From NCBI RefSeq assembly GCF_036248255.1, contig NZ_CP109178.1:8375001-8439000 (forward strand): a DNA stretch of 64,000 bases, read 5' to 3'. Shown piece by piece: positions 35,033 through 42,659 of the stretch. The stretch comes from Streptomyces sp. NBC_01717. Its GTDB lineage: Bacteria; Actinomycetota; Actinomycetes; Streptomycetales; Streptomycetaceae. Below the pieces are notes generated by a model. The model made no database searches, had not been told where the DNA came from, and saw nothing but the letters and a program-made list of their open reading frames with translations. Both the position numbers and the translations under genes were made by a program. The first letter of the stretch is position 1; each line of letters opens with the position of its first letter.

Positions 35033-35926
35033 ATGGAGCTTCAGCAGATGCGATACGTGGTGGCGGTGGCGGACCTGCGGAACTTCACCCGCGCCGCGAA
35101 GAAATGCCTGGTCGTCCAGTCCGCACTGAGTCATCAGATCGCGCGTCTGGAGAAGGAGCTGGGGGCCCGGCTGTTCGACCGCACGAGCCGTCATGTCCGG
35201 CTCACCGCAGCAGGTGAGGCGTTTTTGCCCGCGGCCCGCCAGGCCCTGGATGCGGCGGAGCGGGCCCGAGCCGAGGTGGCGGCAGCGGCGGGGGAGGTCA
35301 GCGGGCGCCTCGCCATCGGGGCGATCCCGACGCTCTGCGCGGTCGACATCCCGGCCGCGCTGCGGGAGTTCCACCTCCGCCATCCGAAGGTCCGTATCGA
35401 CCTCAAGGAGGGGCCGAGCAAGGATCTGGTCCAGGGAGTGCAGGACGGCACGCTCGATGTCGCCTTCCTCGGTGTGCTGCCGAGCTATCGGCCGAAGGGC
35501 GTGAGCGATCACGAACTCGCCCGGGGCGAGCTCGCCGCCGTGGTCGCTCCCACCCACCCGCTGGCGCGCGAGGCCGAAGTGGGTCTGGAGCGGCTGGCGG
35601 CGGAGACGTTCGTCGACTACCCCGAAGGCACCGCGGCCCGCGCCCAGTCGGAGGAGGCGTTCGAGGCGTCCGGGCTCACCCGTGTGGTGGCCTTCGAGGT
35701 CAGTGGGACCGACTTCATCGTCCGGCTCGTGCGCAGCGGACTGGTCGTCGCGCTGCTGCCTGCCGCGTTCGCGGCCGAACTGGCAGGAGTCACCGTGCTG
35801 CCGGTGCGCGATGCCCCGGCCCGGACGGAACGCCTGGTCTGGAGCAGGTTCCGCCCCACCCCCGCGGCCGCGGCGTTCCTGACCGGGCTCGGTATCGATA
35901 CGGAGGCTGCCGCCGACCGGCCGTGA
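35033..35926 (+). CDS. LysR-family transcriptional regulator
   Basis: 297 residues. Winged HTH at about 1-60 (NFTRAAKKCLVVQSALSHQI, then LEKELGARLFDRT) and a two-lobed inducer domain from about 90 (SGRLAIGAIPTL, LKEGPSKDLVQGV). ATG 35033. Divergent from the MFS exporter. Inducer unknown. Confidence 0.92.
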   Translation: MELQQMRYVVAVADLRNFTRAAKKCLVVQSALSHQIARLEKELGARLFDRTSRHVRLTAAGEAFLPAARQALDAAERARAEVAAAAGEVSGRLAIGAIPTLCAVDIPAALREFHLRHPKVRIDLKEGPSKDLVQGVQDGTLDVAFLGVLPSYRPKGVSDHELARGELAAVVAPTHPLAREAEVGLERLAAETFVDYPEGTAARAQSEEAFEASGLTRVVAFEVSGTDFIVRLVRSGLVVALLPAAFAAELAGVTVLPVRDAPARTERLVWSRFRPTPAAAAFLTGLGIDTEAAADRP

Positions 35927-35933
35927 CGTGCCC

Positions 35934-37235
35934 TCAGACAGAGGGCAGCGCGAGGCGGCGGCGCCGCAGGAACTCCTGCTCGGCGGCGTTGTCCGTCCGG
36001 GCGATGGCGGCGTCGTACGCCGATGCTGCTTCGGCGCAGCGGCCCAGCCGGCGCAGCAGATCGGCCCGCACGGCGTGGAACACGTGATAGCGGTCGAGCC
36101 CGAGCTCCTCGACGAGGACGAGCGCCGCACCCGGTCCGTCGACCTCCGCCACCGCGACGGCACGGTTGAGCGCCACCACCGGAGTCGGTGCCTGCGCCAG
36201 CAACTGGTCGTAGAGCCGCAGGATCTGCCCCCAGTCGGTCGCGGCCGCGGTCGGCGCATCGCTGTGCACCGCGTTGATCGCCGCCTGGATCTGGTAGGGG
36301 CCGGGCCGGTTCCGGCGCAGGCACCGGCGTACGAGCGCCTGCCCCTCGTCGATCAGCGCGCGGTCCCACCGGTCGCGGTCCTGGTCGGCCAGGGACACCG
36401 GTGCGCCGTCCGGTCCCGATCTGGCGGTGCGGCGCGCCTCGGTGAGCAGCATGAGGGCGAGCAGGCCCAGCACCTCCGGTTCGTCCGGCATCAGACCCGC
36501 CAGCAGCCGGCCGAGACGGATGGCCTCCGCGCAGAGATCCTCGCGTGCGAGACGGTCGCCCGAGCTCGCCGTATGCCCCTCGTTGAAGATCAGATACAGG
36601 ACGGCGAGCACCGCCCCGACCCGGTCGGGAAGGTCTGCGTCGGCCGGGACCCGGTAGGGGATCCGGGCGTCACGGATCTTGCCCTTGGCGCGCACCAGCC
36701 GCTGTGCCATGGTCGGCTCCGGGACCAGGAACGCGTGCGCGAGCTCCGAGGTGGTCAGCCCGCCCAGCAGTCGCAGGGTCAGCGCGACCTGCGCGGAGGT
36801 GGAGAGTGCGGGGTGGCAGCAGGTGAAGATCAACCGCAGTCGGTCGTCACGCACGGGACCCTCCTCGGCCGGTTCGCAGCGGACGTTCAGCTCCTGCGCG
36901 AGCGCGGCCCGGGCTTGGCGGTTGGCGCGGGACGCCTCGCGGCGCAGGCGGTCGATGGCCCGGTTGCGCGCGGTGGTGATGATCCAGCCGGCCGGGGCGG
37001 GCGGCAGCCCGGCGGACGGCCACCGCTCCAGCGCGGTGGTGAACGCCTCCTGGACGGCTTCCTCCGCGATGTCGATGTCGCCGAAGGCGCGGACGAGCAC
37101 GGCGACCGCGCGGCCGTACTCCGCGCGGAAGAGGCGCTCGATCTCCGCGGTGGGTACGGCCGGTGCGTCGTCGGGTGTGTCGTCCGGTGTGCGGGGCACT
37201 TCGGAGGCGCCGGGCGGCCCGGGTGAGTCGGGCAT
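35934..37235 (-). CDS. ECF sigma factor with C-terminal extension (ECF42 type)
   Basis: 433 residues. Sigma region 2 at about 35-100 (GDIDIAEEAVQEAFTTALERW, ITTARNRAIDRLRR), region 4 at about 130-190 (QVALTLRLLGGLTTSELAHA), then a helical TPR-like extension of about 230 residues (FNEGHTASSG, AINAVHSDA, YDQLLAQ, VALNRAVAVAEVDGP). This is the ECF42 layout, where the extension is needed for activity and no classical anti-sigma exists. Its start overlaps the stop of the upstream YciI/DGPF gene by 1 bp (TGATG), the usual ECF42 context. Confidence 0.9.
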   Translation of the reverse strand: MPDSPGPPGASEVPRTPDDTPDDAPAVPTAEIERLFRAEYGRAVAVLVRAFGDIDIAEEAVQEAFTTALERWPSAGLPPAPAGWIITTARNRAIDRLRREASRANRQARAALAQELNVRCEPAEEGPVRDDRLRLIFTCCHPALSTSAQVALTLRLLGGLTTSELAHAFLVPEPTMAQRLVRAKGKIRDARIPYRVPADADLPDRVGAVLAVLYLIFNEGHTASSGDRLAREDLCAEAIRLGRLLAGLMPDEPEVLGLLALMLLTEARRTARSGPDGAPVSLADQDRDRWDRALIDEGQALVRRCLRRNRPGPYQIQAAINAVHSDAPTAAATDWGQILRLYDQLLAQAPTPVVALNRAVAVAEVDGPGAALVLVEELGLDRYHVFHAVRADLLRRLGRCAEAASAYDAAIARTDNAAEQEFLRRRRLALPSV

Positions 37236-37591
37236 CAGCCCTCCACTTCACCCTCGAAGGGCCGGACCTCGACGGGCAGGGTGATCGCCCGCGCGGCCTT
37301 GCGACCCCAGTCGAGGGCGGCGTCCAGATCGGGTGCCTTGATGATGCACAGCCCGCCGAGATACTCCTTCCCCTCGGCGTACGGCCCATCGGTGATCAGT
37401 GTGTCCCCGTCCTTCGGCCGCACCATCGTGGCGGTGCTGGGGGCGTGCAGTCCGCCCGCGAACACCCAGGCCCCGGCCGCCTGGAGCTCCTGGTGGAAGA
37501 CCCCCACGTTCCGCATGATCCCTTCCAGCACCTCGGGCGCGGGCGGCTCGCCGTCGGTGGGCGTGACGACGCTCAGCAGGTAGTGCTTCAT
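37235..37591 (-). CDS. YciI/DGPF-family protein
   Basis: 118 residues. Ferredoxin-like YciI fold with the signature motif LITDGPYAEGKEYLGG. ATG 37591 has GGAGGAGG six bases upstream; a further in-frame start at 37621 lacks a ribosome-binding site. Translationally coupled to the ECF42-type sigma gene. DGPF proteins are typical targets and partners of ECF42 sigmas; biochemical role unknown. Confidence 0.9.
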   Translation of the reverse strand: MKHYLLSVVTPTDGEPPAPEVLEGIMRNVGVFHQELQAAGAWVFAGGLHAPSTATMVRPKDGDTLITDGPYAEGKEYLGGLCIIKAPDLDAALDWGRKAARAITLPVEVRPFEGEVEG

Positions 37592-37756
37592 GGTGGGCCT
37601 CCTCCAGTACGACGCCGGCACCGTGCCGGCGTCTCACCTTCTATACGAACGGCTTCCGCTCGGATCGACACGCAACACAGTCGTGTTCGCAGAAAGTCTT
37701 CCGGGCAGCACCCCGGGACGCTCGTGATCCCGAGGACGCTGCCGTACGGAGTCTTG

Positions 37757-37770
37757 TGGGAGCGCTCCCA
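37757..37770. promoter_or_regulatory. Perfect CebR box
   Basis: TGGGAGCGCTCCCA, a 14-bp perfect palindrome identical to the operator consensus of CebR, the LacI-family repressor of cello-oligosaccharide use in Streptomyces. It ends 19 bp before the GNAT start codon, a position suited to repression. Confidence 0.8.
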
Positions 37771-37789
37771 GTACCGACAGGATGGGGCG

Positions 37790-38416
37790 ATGACCAAGCC
37801 TGCCGGCCTACGGGCCTACCACCCCGACGACCGTGAGGCCCTCGCGGACATCTGTGTCCGGACGGCCGACGACGGCGGCGACTCCCGGCACCTGTATCCC
37901 GACCTCGACCTGATGCCGTCGATCTTCGCCGCACCCTATGCGTACCTCGAACCCGACCTGACGTTCGTGGTCGACGACGGTACGGGCCGGGCGGTCGGCT
38001 ACATCCTGGGGACCGCGGACACGCCGCAGTTCGTCGCCGCATTCCGGAAGCAGTGGCTGCCGCTCGTCGAGGACCGCTTCCCGCAGCTGGACGGCGCGCC
38101 GCGGACCCCCAGCGAGGAGATGATCGCCCTCCTGCACAACCCGGAACGCATGCTCGTCCCCGAAGTCGCCGCCCACCCCGCCCACCTGCACATCGATCTG
38201 CTGCCCGCATGGCAGCGGAAGGGGTACGGCAGAGCGCTGATGCGGACGTTCCTGGCCGCCCTGAACGCCAAGGGCGTGGAAGCCGTGCATCTCTCCATGG
38301 TCACGGCGAACACTCCGGCCAGGGCCTTCTACGACCGCCTGGGCTTCGAGGAGATCGACGTACCGGACCCCGGACCGATCACCTACCTGGGGCGCAGTAC
38401 CGCAGCGGACCTGTGA
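37790..38416 (+). CDS. GNAT N-acetyltransferase behind a CebR box
   Basis: 208 residues. N-terminal LRAYHPDDREALADICVRT, acetyl-CoA loop LLPAWQRKGYGRALMRTFL at about 138-156, and C-terminal STVT-like MVTANTPARAFYDRLGFEE. Relatives are annotated as acetyltransferases in hexosaminidase/carbohydrate contexts, but the substrate cannot be read here. The perfect CebR palindrome 19 bp upstream predicts induction by cellobiose or cellotriose, unusual for a lone GNAT gene. Confidence 0.88.
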   Translation: MTKPAGLRAYHPDDREALADICVRTADDGGDSRHLYPDLDLMPSIFAAPYAYLEPDLTFVVDDGTGRAVGYILGTADTPQFVAAFRKQWLPLVEDRFPQLDGAPRTPSEEMIALLHNPERMLVPEVAAHPAHLHIDLLPAWQRKGYGRALMRTFLAALNAKGVEAVHLSMVTANTPARAFYDRLGFEEIDVPDPGPITYLGRSTAADL

Positions 38417-38581
38417 GGCGCTACGTGCACACCGGCTGATCCCGCCGGTTCCTCCGAAGGCGGACAGCCCTAAGGGGCCGGGAACTCCGCCCGGCAGGGG
38501 TGTCGCGCCGAAGAGGTGGGCAGGTACTCGTGTACGAGCCCGGAACAGGGGCGAGTCAGCCGGTACAGAGGGGTGTGTGGC

Positions 38582-39463
38582 GTGAGGGAGCAGACCGTGT
38601 GGCAGTTCTCCGACGACCGTGGGCAACTGTCGGCAGCCGAGCGGCGGCCGTCGAAGGTACTCGCCTATGTCCAGGCCGGCGCCACGCTGTGGGACTACGG
38701 GATACATCCGTGGGGGATCTTCGGCTCGGGCCACGACGGCGACGAGCCCGACCGTGCGAAGACCGGCTCGCTGCCGCTGACCGAGGTCGAGTACCTCGGT
38801 GCGGGCGGCGTCCTCGACGTGGACACTCTGTTACGAGGCGGGCCGGACCTCGTCGTGGCCGTCAGCTACGGGGGAGGGCATGTCTACGGGCTCGCCCCCG
38901 AGACAGCCAAACACCTGGACGAACACGTTCCGGTCGTTGTCGTCGACGTGGGCCAGGCGCGCACCCTCACCGACATCGGCAACCGGTTCGCCGAGCTGGC
39001 CCGCTCGCTCGGCGCCGAGGAGGCCCCGACGGCGACGCAGGACCTGGCTGCCGCCCGCGACCGGCTGCGCACCCTCGCCGCCGGTCCGTCCCGGCCCCGG
39101 GTGCTGGCCCTGTCACCGGCCGGGCAGGACCAGGCGCACCTTGCCCGTCCCCGGATGTGGCCGGAGCTGCGCGTGCTGACGGAGCTGGGCGTCGACGTCC
39201 TCGAACCGGCAGCCGGGACCGGTGCCAACTGGTCGACGGCCGGCTGGCCGGAGGTGACGACCCTGCGGCCCGGGATCCTGCTCACCGACATCCGGTCCAA
39301 CGCCACACCCCTGGACCGGCTCCGGTCGGACGCTGCCCGGTCGGTGCTGGAGCCGGCGGCCGCAGTGGTGCCGTGGAATCCGGAACCGATCTGCAGCCCC
39401 CAGGCCCATGCGCGGTTCCTGACGCTCGTGGCGGACGCTGTCGAGGCGGCGCACGGCCGTTAG
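38582..39463 (+). CDS. TroA/FepB-like binding protein without signal peptide
   Basis: 293 residues with the two-lobed helical-backbone fold of siderophore/metal binding proteins: VLAYVQAGATLWDYGI, GPDLVVAVSYGGG and HVPVVVVDVGQ. These are normally lipoproteins, yet no signal peptide or lipobox is present. GTG 38582 has GAGGGG nine bases upstream; extending to 38516 adds only a short charged stretch. No permease or ATPase is adjacent. It may act in the cytoplasm as a carrier or sensor, or be mis-started. Confidence 0.75.
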   Translation: MREQTVWQFSDDRGQLSAAERRPSKVLAYVQAGATLWDYGIHPWGIFGSGHDGDEPDRAKTGSLPLTEVEYLGAGGVLDVDTLLRGGPDLVVAVSYGGGHVYGLAPETAKHLDEHVPVVVVDVGQARTLTDIGNRFAELARSLGAEEAPTATQDLAAARDRLRTLAAGPSRPRVLALSPAGQDQAHLARPRMWPELRVLTELGVDVLEPAAGTGANWSTAGWPEVTTLRPGILLTDIRSNATPLDRLRSDAARSVLEPAAAVVPWNPEPICSPQAHARFLTLVADAVEAAHGR

Positions 39464-39549
39464 CGCGCGCCGGAACCACTGCGCCGCCCGGTACGTCCGA
39501 CCGGCAATCAGCACGGGCTGATGCCCGAGCGCGGACAGGGGTGGGGCAT

Positions 39550-40434
39550 ATGAACAGAGGCAGGGTGGGCGGAACGGTCGCGGTGGTCCTGGTGACCGCG
39601 CTGTCGGCGGTGGCATGCGGCGGGGGTGTGCCCGACGACCTCGTGACCGAGGGGAACCGACCGGCCGCGCCCTACAGCGGCCCTCTCTACCTGCCCCACC
39701 CGCACGTCGAAGGCGACACCCCGCAGGCCAGGAGGACGGAATCGGGGGCCGCCGGCCGCGCTCTGGAATGCGACGGTGACATCTACTCCGGCGGCGGCAG
39801 CGAACCCTGGAGCAAGGGCGACGGCGGGGCGACGCCCGAGGAAGGGCTGAAGCTGCACTTCGAGATCGAGCAGCCGGATCTGCCGCAGTACGGCTACCGC
39901 GTGGAACGCAAGGAAGCGGACCGGGTCCTGTACTCGTTCGACGTGGACCGCAGGACGAAGATCGCCGTCATCGTCGCCAAGGACCGCAAGGGACGCCCGG
40001 GCTGGGGTCCGGAGACCACCGCCACGTGCGACCCGGCGGAGCTGCCGTCGAGCTATACGGACAAGCAGCCGTACCGGGTCTGGACCGACAAGGACGGCCG
40101 CCGGGTACCCGTGTCCAAGGTGAGCAGTTCGGCAGGCCCGGCGCACTGCGACTGGCAGGAGGCGGACTTCCTTGAATGGGGCGCGGGTTCGGGAGGGGAG
40201 GGCTCGGCCGACCGGAAGGTGTACGCGCGTGATCCGGAGGGCGTCCTCCCCTCGGGCATGCTCACGTCGGCGTACGACGGGGACGTGACGATGCCCGCCG
40301 GTGCCCGGTCCACGGGCTACCACCTGGACGACTGGGAACTGTGGCTGACGGACGACATGTCCAGGGTCTATGTCCGCACCTCGGACGGGGTAGAGGCGTG
40401 GCCCGCGATGAAGCAGCACATGGGATGTCGATGA
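39550..40434 (+). CDS. Putative secreted lipoprotein, unknown function
   Basis: 294 residues. Lipobox LSAVAC with Cys at about 23. The mature part contains paired Cys (LECDGD, TATCDP, AHCDWQ, MGCR) that may form disulfides, and no recognised domain. ATG 39550. Followed by a strong terminator at 40540. It may be a cell-surface sensor or a filler protein of the envelope. Confidence 0.75.
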   Translation: MNRGRVGGTVAVVLVTALSAVACGGGVPDDLVTEGNRPAAPYSGPLYLPHPHVEGDTPQARRTESGAAGRALECDGDIYSGGGSEPWSKGDGGATPEEGLKLHFEIEQPDLPQYGYRVERKEADRVLYSFDVDRRTKIAVIVAKDRKGRPGWGPETTATCDPAELPSSYTDKQPYRVWTDKDGRRVPVSKVSSSAGPAHCDWQEADFLEWGAGSGGEGSADRKVYARDPEGVLPSGMLTSAYDGDVTMPAGARSTGYHLDDWELWLTDDMSRVYVRTSDGVEAWPAMKQHMGCR

Positions 40435-40539
40435 CCGGTCCGGCGTACCGAGCCCTCATGACGGGGCCGAGGTCCGTCATCGAGCGCCGGACCGGCGCAG
40501 TACGGCGCCGGGGCCCTGTCCGGCAGATCACGTGACCAT

Positions 40540-40572
40540 CCCCGGGGCGGGGGCGTCGTGTCCGCCCCGGGG
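40540..40572. terminator. Hairpin terminator after the lipoprotein gene
   Basis: An 11-bp stem (40540-40550 with 40562-40572), loop 11 nt. It lies immediately before the IS5 relic. Confidence 0.8.
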
Positions 40573-40578
40573 AGGGGA

Positions 40579-40722
40579 GATCTGACGAACGACGAGTGGC
40601 TCGGCTGATGGCGCATCTGCCCAAGTTCGCTCAGCGGGGCGGTTGTGGGGCCGACCACCGCAAGGTGATCAACGGGCTTCTGTGCCGGGTGCGGACCGGG
40701 GCGCCGCGCTCACCGGCGCGCC
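40579..40722 (+). pseudogene. IS5-family transposase N-terminal fragment
   Basis: The first frame reads DLTNDEW. After a one-base shift the next reads RLMAHLPKFAQRGGCGADHR, then KVINGLLCRVRTGAP. This is the N-terminus of the IS5-type transposase common in Streptomyces. Homology stops at about 40722, and the remainder of the transposase is not present downstream, so it is a truncated relic next to the TnpB gene. Confidence 0.65.
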
Positions 40723-40927
40723 GACGCAGCGCCCGGGTCGGCTTTCCGGCGGGGGTTGTGAGCTGCTGTCGGTTTACTGAGCTGAAGTGAGTAGTGGTGA
40801 GCGGGAGTGAGTCCTGCCGGTGAGTTCGCAGGGGTGGGAACGGGAGTTCTGGAGCCGAATGGGTGACCTTGGCGGCTGCTGCTCGTTGGGCTGGGTGGCA
40901 GGGGTGCGGCCTTGAGGGCGGGGTGAT
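40723..40927. other. Short intergenic left of TnpB
   Basis: About 200 bp, G/T-rich on the plus strand, without a gene. It should hold the left end of the IS605-type element, but I cannot point to a clear hairpin. Confidence 0.35.
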
Positions 40928-42559
40928 GTGGTGGGTGGGTTGCGAGAACTGGCCGCGTCTTTCGTGGCGCCTGGGCCTTGCGGGGTGGCGGTCCGGGACC
41001 GTCTCAAGCACCTCACGCCCCAGGACGAGGGGGTGCTGCGTGCGGTCGGTGCGCATCAGGGTGCGCTGGCGTCCGGTGATCTCAAGGCCCGTTGTGCGGA
41101 TGGTCTGGAGCACGGTGCGGACACCTGGGCGTCGCGAAAGCGGGAACTGACCGCACGGTCCTCGTCGCGGATCGCGGGTGCGATCACGAAGGCCACGCAT
41201 GATCAGTGGGCGCTGGCGCGCCGCTGCCAGGCGGCGTATATCCAGAACCTGGATGCCGGGATCAGGGCGTTGCGGCACCGGCTGTCCCTCCCGCTCGGGG
41301 AGAAGGGCACCAGGCGTACGGCGGGTGGCTACCGGTCGAAGAGCGAGTGGTTCCGCAAGTCCCGCCGCCTCGCGATGCTGGAGGCGCGGCACGCCGCGGC
41401 TGTAGCCGACTGGCAGGCCGGACGGGTCCGGGTGGTACGGGGCGGCAAGCGTCTGCTGAACACCCGCCACCACCTCACCGAGGCCCGTCTCACCGAAGAC
41501 GAGTGGCGACAACGGTGGGAGGCGGAGCGCTGGTTCATCGCTGCTGATGGTGAGTCGGGGAAGCGGTTCGGGAACGAGACGATCCGCGTCACCCCGGACG
41601 GCGAAGTGTCCATCAAGCTGCCCGTTCCGCTCGCGCACCTGGCCAACACCCGAAACGGCCGGTACACCCTTACCGCCCGTGTCGGGTTCGCGCATCGGGG
41701 TGCGGAGTGGGCCGACCGCATCGAAGCCAACCGGGCCGTCGCCTACCGCATCCACCTCGACACGGAGCGCGGCCGCTGGTACCTCACGGCCTCGTGGCAA
41801 CGCCCCGCCGTGCAGACCATGCCGCTGGAGACCGCCCGCGCCCGGGGCATGGTCGGCGTCGACACCAACGCGGACCACTTCGCTGCCTACCTGCTCGACC
41901 GGCACGGCAACCCCAAGGGAGGGCCGCACTGCTTCGGCTACGACCTGTCCGGGACTGCCGGTCACCGCGACGCACAGATCCGCCACGCCCTGACCCGCTT
42001 GATCAGCTGGGCCAAGTGTGCTGGTGTCGCCGCCATCGGCATCGAAGACCTTGACTTCACCGCCGAAAAGACCCGGGAGAAGCACGGCCGCAGGAAGCGG
42101 TTCAGGCAGCTCATCTCCGGCATGCCCACCGGGAAGCTCAAGGCCCGGCTGGTGTCGATGGCCGCCGAACAGGGTCTTGCGATCGTCGCGGTCGACCCGG
42201 CCTACACCAGCATGTGGGGTGCGCAGCACTGGCAGAAACCGCTGACCACCCCACGTCGAAAGATGTCCCGTCACGATGCCGCGGGTATCGCGATCGGGAG
42301 ACGCGCTCTCGGGCACCCGGTCCGGCGTCGGACGGCACCGCCCCCACACGACCGGAGTGATCGTGCGGGGCATCGGACCGCCCAGGCCGCACCAGGCAAC
42401 CGGGGACGTGAGGGAACCCGCCCACCCACCACGGACCGGCCCCCCGGAGGGCCGCCGCCGAACGGGAAGCGAAAGCGGGGGACCAGCGCATCCAGCACCG
42501 TTCGGGATGCGCCCAGTACGGAGCAGTGGGTCCAAGACTCACTTATGTGCACTGGCTAG
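40928..42559 (+). CDS. tnpB: IS200/IS605-family TnpB (RuvC-type, RNA-guided nuclease family)
   Basis: 543 residues. The RuvC-like catalytic triad is present: Asp312 (VGVDTNADH), Glu373 (GIEDLDF) and Asp450 (SRHDAAG). The N-terminal half is the helical/wedge region. Between Glu373 and Asp450, where most TnpB carry a four-Cys zinc finger, the sequence reads DPAYTSMWGAQHW with no Cys pair, as in a group of actinobacterial TnpB. No TnpA is adjacent, so the element is IS1341-like and depends on a transposase elsewhere, or TnpB acts alone as an RNA-guided nuclease. Residues after ~460 are low-complexity and may partly be guide-RNA region. GTG 40928. Confidence 0.85.
   Translation: MVGGLRELAASFVAPGPCGVAVRDRLKHLTPQDEGVLRAVGAHQGALASGDLKARCADGLEHGADTWASRKRELTARSSSRIAGAITKATHDQWALARRCQAAYIQNLDAGIRALRHRLSLPLGEKGTRRTAGGYRSKSEWFRKSRRLAMLEARHAAAVADWQAGRVRVVRGGKRLLNTRHHLTEARLTEDEWRQRWEAERWFIAADGESGKRFGNETIRVTPDGEVSIKLPVPLAHLANTRNGRYTLTARVGFAHRGAEWADRIEANRAVAYRIHLDTERGRWYLTASWQRPAVQTMPLETARARGMVGVDTNADHFAAYLLDRHGNPKGGPHCFGYDLSGTAGHRDAQIRHALTRLISWAKCAGVAAIGIEDLDFTAEKTREKHGRRKRFRQLISGMPTGKLKARLVSMAAEQGLAIVAVDPAYTSMWGAQHWQKPLTTPRRKMSRHDAAGIAIGRRALGHPVRRRTAPPPHDRSDRAGHRTAQAAPGNRGREGTRPPTTDRPPGGPPPNGKRKRGTSASSTVRDAPSTEQWVQDSLMCTG
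42486..42512. other. Hairpin at the 3' end of tnpB (element end or omega-RNA part)
   Basis: An 8-bp stem GCGCATCC/GGATGCGC (42486-42493 with 42505-42512) with an 11-nt loop inside the last codons of tnpB. IS605-type elements place their right-end hairpin and guide-RNA scaffold here, so this is a candidate. Exact ends not determined. Confidence 0.4.
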
Positions 42560-42623
42560 GAACGGTTGGCCCGGCAGACGCCTTGCGGTCATGTTCCGGT
42601 CGTATCCGCCTGTGACGGTCGAA

Positions 42624-42643
42624 AAAGTTGGCTATACAACTTT
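42624..42643. promoter_or_regulatory. Candidate GntR operator upstream of the TmpA-TmpB fusion
   Basis: Core AAGTTGGCTATACAACTT (42625-42642) has perfect 6-bp arms, extended to 7 bp by the flanking A/T pair. It ends 17 bp before the start codon. The same arms flank the palindrome at 49156-49173, and the GntR gene lies between the two sites. Confidence 0.7.
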
Positions 42644-42659
42644 GACCCGAGGAGTGACC

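Noticed and set aside
42276..42659. N-terminal extension of the TmpA-TmpB fusion gene
   Set aside because: It overlaps the end of tnpB and the palindromic operator; GTG 42660 has GAGGAG and starts directly at the DUF971 module.
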